Part shown: in pieces, positions 63,505 to 64,000 of the stretch
Position numbering within the stretch: the first letter of the stretch is position 1
How the letters are laid out: the number at the start of each line of letters is the position of its first letter
Origin: Pomphorhynchus laevis
Lineage: Eukaryota > Acanthocephala > Palaeacanthocephala > Echinorhynchida > Pomphorhynchidae
Direction of reading: 5' to 3'
Length of the DNA: 64,000 nt
Assembly (NCBI GenBank): GCA_012934845.2
Contig: WNNJ02002411.1
Location: forward strand, 1 to 64,000
Notes under the pieces: model-generated
Databases searched by the model: none
What the model was told of the DNA's origin: nothing
Seen by the model: only the letters and a program-made list of their open reading frames with translations
Translations under genes and position numbers: made by a program

Positions 63505-63890
63505 CGTAACTGGTGATCCTGTTATGGATGCTTAATTATCTATTGAATATTTGCTAGGTCACACAATATGGCATTCGCATTGAAAATCAGCTACAGTATC
63601 CTTCCTTCCAGATATCAAATTCCACAAACCGTGAATACTTCGGCACCATTGCCACAGTCGTTTTTGTTTCGTCCGCTTTCTGTCACATATGGTATCCCTG
63701 GTTCATCAGAAGGCTGACTACCAACTATTCTTCTATTGATGCCGTTAGTAGTAAGGGTGTGTGGAATTTGATATCATAAAGGAAGGATACTGTAGCTGAT
63801 TTTAAATGCGAAAGTCACATTGTGTAATCTAGTAAATATTCAATAGATAATTAAGCATCCATAACAGGATCACCAGTCACGTGATCCTGG
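63505..63890. repeat. Palindromic (foldback) element with ~145-bp arms
   Basis: Left arm 63505-63655 and right arm 63745-63890 are reverse complements with scattered differences: CTGGTGATCCTGTTATGGAT, GCTTAATTATCTATTGAATA, TCACACAAT, AAATCAGCTACAGTATCCTT and GATATCAAATTCCACA. The ~90-bp centre holds GCCACAGTCG and TCATCAGAAGG. No ORF; superfamily unknown. Confidence 0.7.
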
Positions 63891-64000
63891 TTGGATGAGA
63901 TTCTCAAAGCGTCTGGGGGATTTTTAATTGAAATATTGCTGATATTTTTTAATTAAAATGTATAGTCTTTTTGTTAATAACCTTCCTCATTTTACAAACT

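Overview
The window looks like repeat-dense intergenic or heterochromatic DNA from an invertebrate animal, most plausibly an arthropod, though the species cannot be read from it. It is AT-rich. I found no multi-exon host gene, no rRNA or tRNA gene and no telomeric repeat array. Nearly every coding trace belongs to a retroelement. These are non-LTR retrotransposons (LINEs) of at least five families plus a Penelope-like element (PLE), almost all broken by stops, frameshifts, truncation or nesting. All calls come from reading motifs in the translated sequence; no database search was run.

Families, with working names: LINE-A has an ORF1 Gag with CCHC zinc knuckles and an ORF2 with an APE-type endonuclease and RT but no visible RNase H, resembling the Jockey/I group. 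Copies lie at 22.2-26.1 kb (+), 27.9-28.5 and 30.2-42.6 kb (-), 42.6-45.4 kb (+) and 50.6-54.0 kb (+). LINE-B is CR1-like: 3.7-6.0 and 6.4-9.2 kb (-), 11.2-11.9 kb (+), 11.9-12.3 kb (-), 12.9-16.9 kb (+), 19.0-20.2 kb (+). LINE-C is L2/CR1-like, with a conserved 3' tail containing GTGCGCTGGCACGC: 0-1.3, 9.4-11.2, 28.5-30.2 and 47.2-49.7 kb. An RTE-like piece lies at 20.6-21.6 kb (-), and Gag or RT remnants of other LINEs at about 1.0, 26.1, 26.8-27.8 and 46.6-47.2 kb.

PLE: at 1.4-3.7 kb (-) a degraded PLE has its GIY-YIG-type endonuclease remnant upstream of the RT, the permuted order described for the Naiad clade. A second RT remnant is at 57.9-58.8 kb (+). Its structured 3' end recurs as at least seven further fragments (4.3, 17.9, 18.5, 20.2, 56.0, 56.8 and 59.8 kb, plus a very degraded trace at 56.3 kb).

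Most notable: (1) 45.36-46.08 kb holds two direct repeats with a 465-bp period. The second contains a complete type I hammerhead ribozyme core and the first a decayed one, a retrozyme or PLE-pLTR-like dimer inserted at the end of a truncated LINE-A. (2) Four LINE-A copies lie head-to-tail on the minus strand (42.6 to 31.0 kb), each starting at the same ACAAGCAACA boundary right after the 3' end of the previous copy. (3) Hammerhead-like motifs occur in an inverted pair at 18.6-18.9 kb and once at 17.6 kb. (4) Palindromic elements of unknown type lie at 60.2-60.8 and 63.1-63.9 kb, and a 144-bp TTAA-flanked MITE candidate at 46.3 kb.

The right-hand 10 kb (54-64 kb) is AT-rich and nearly free of coding traces apart from PLE fragments and palindromes. 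The one non-transposon ORF candidate is a 138-codon orphan at 16.9-17.3 kb.
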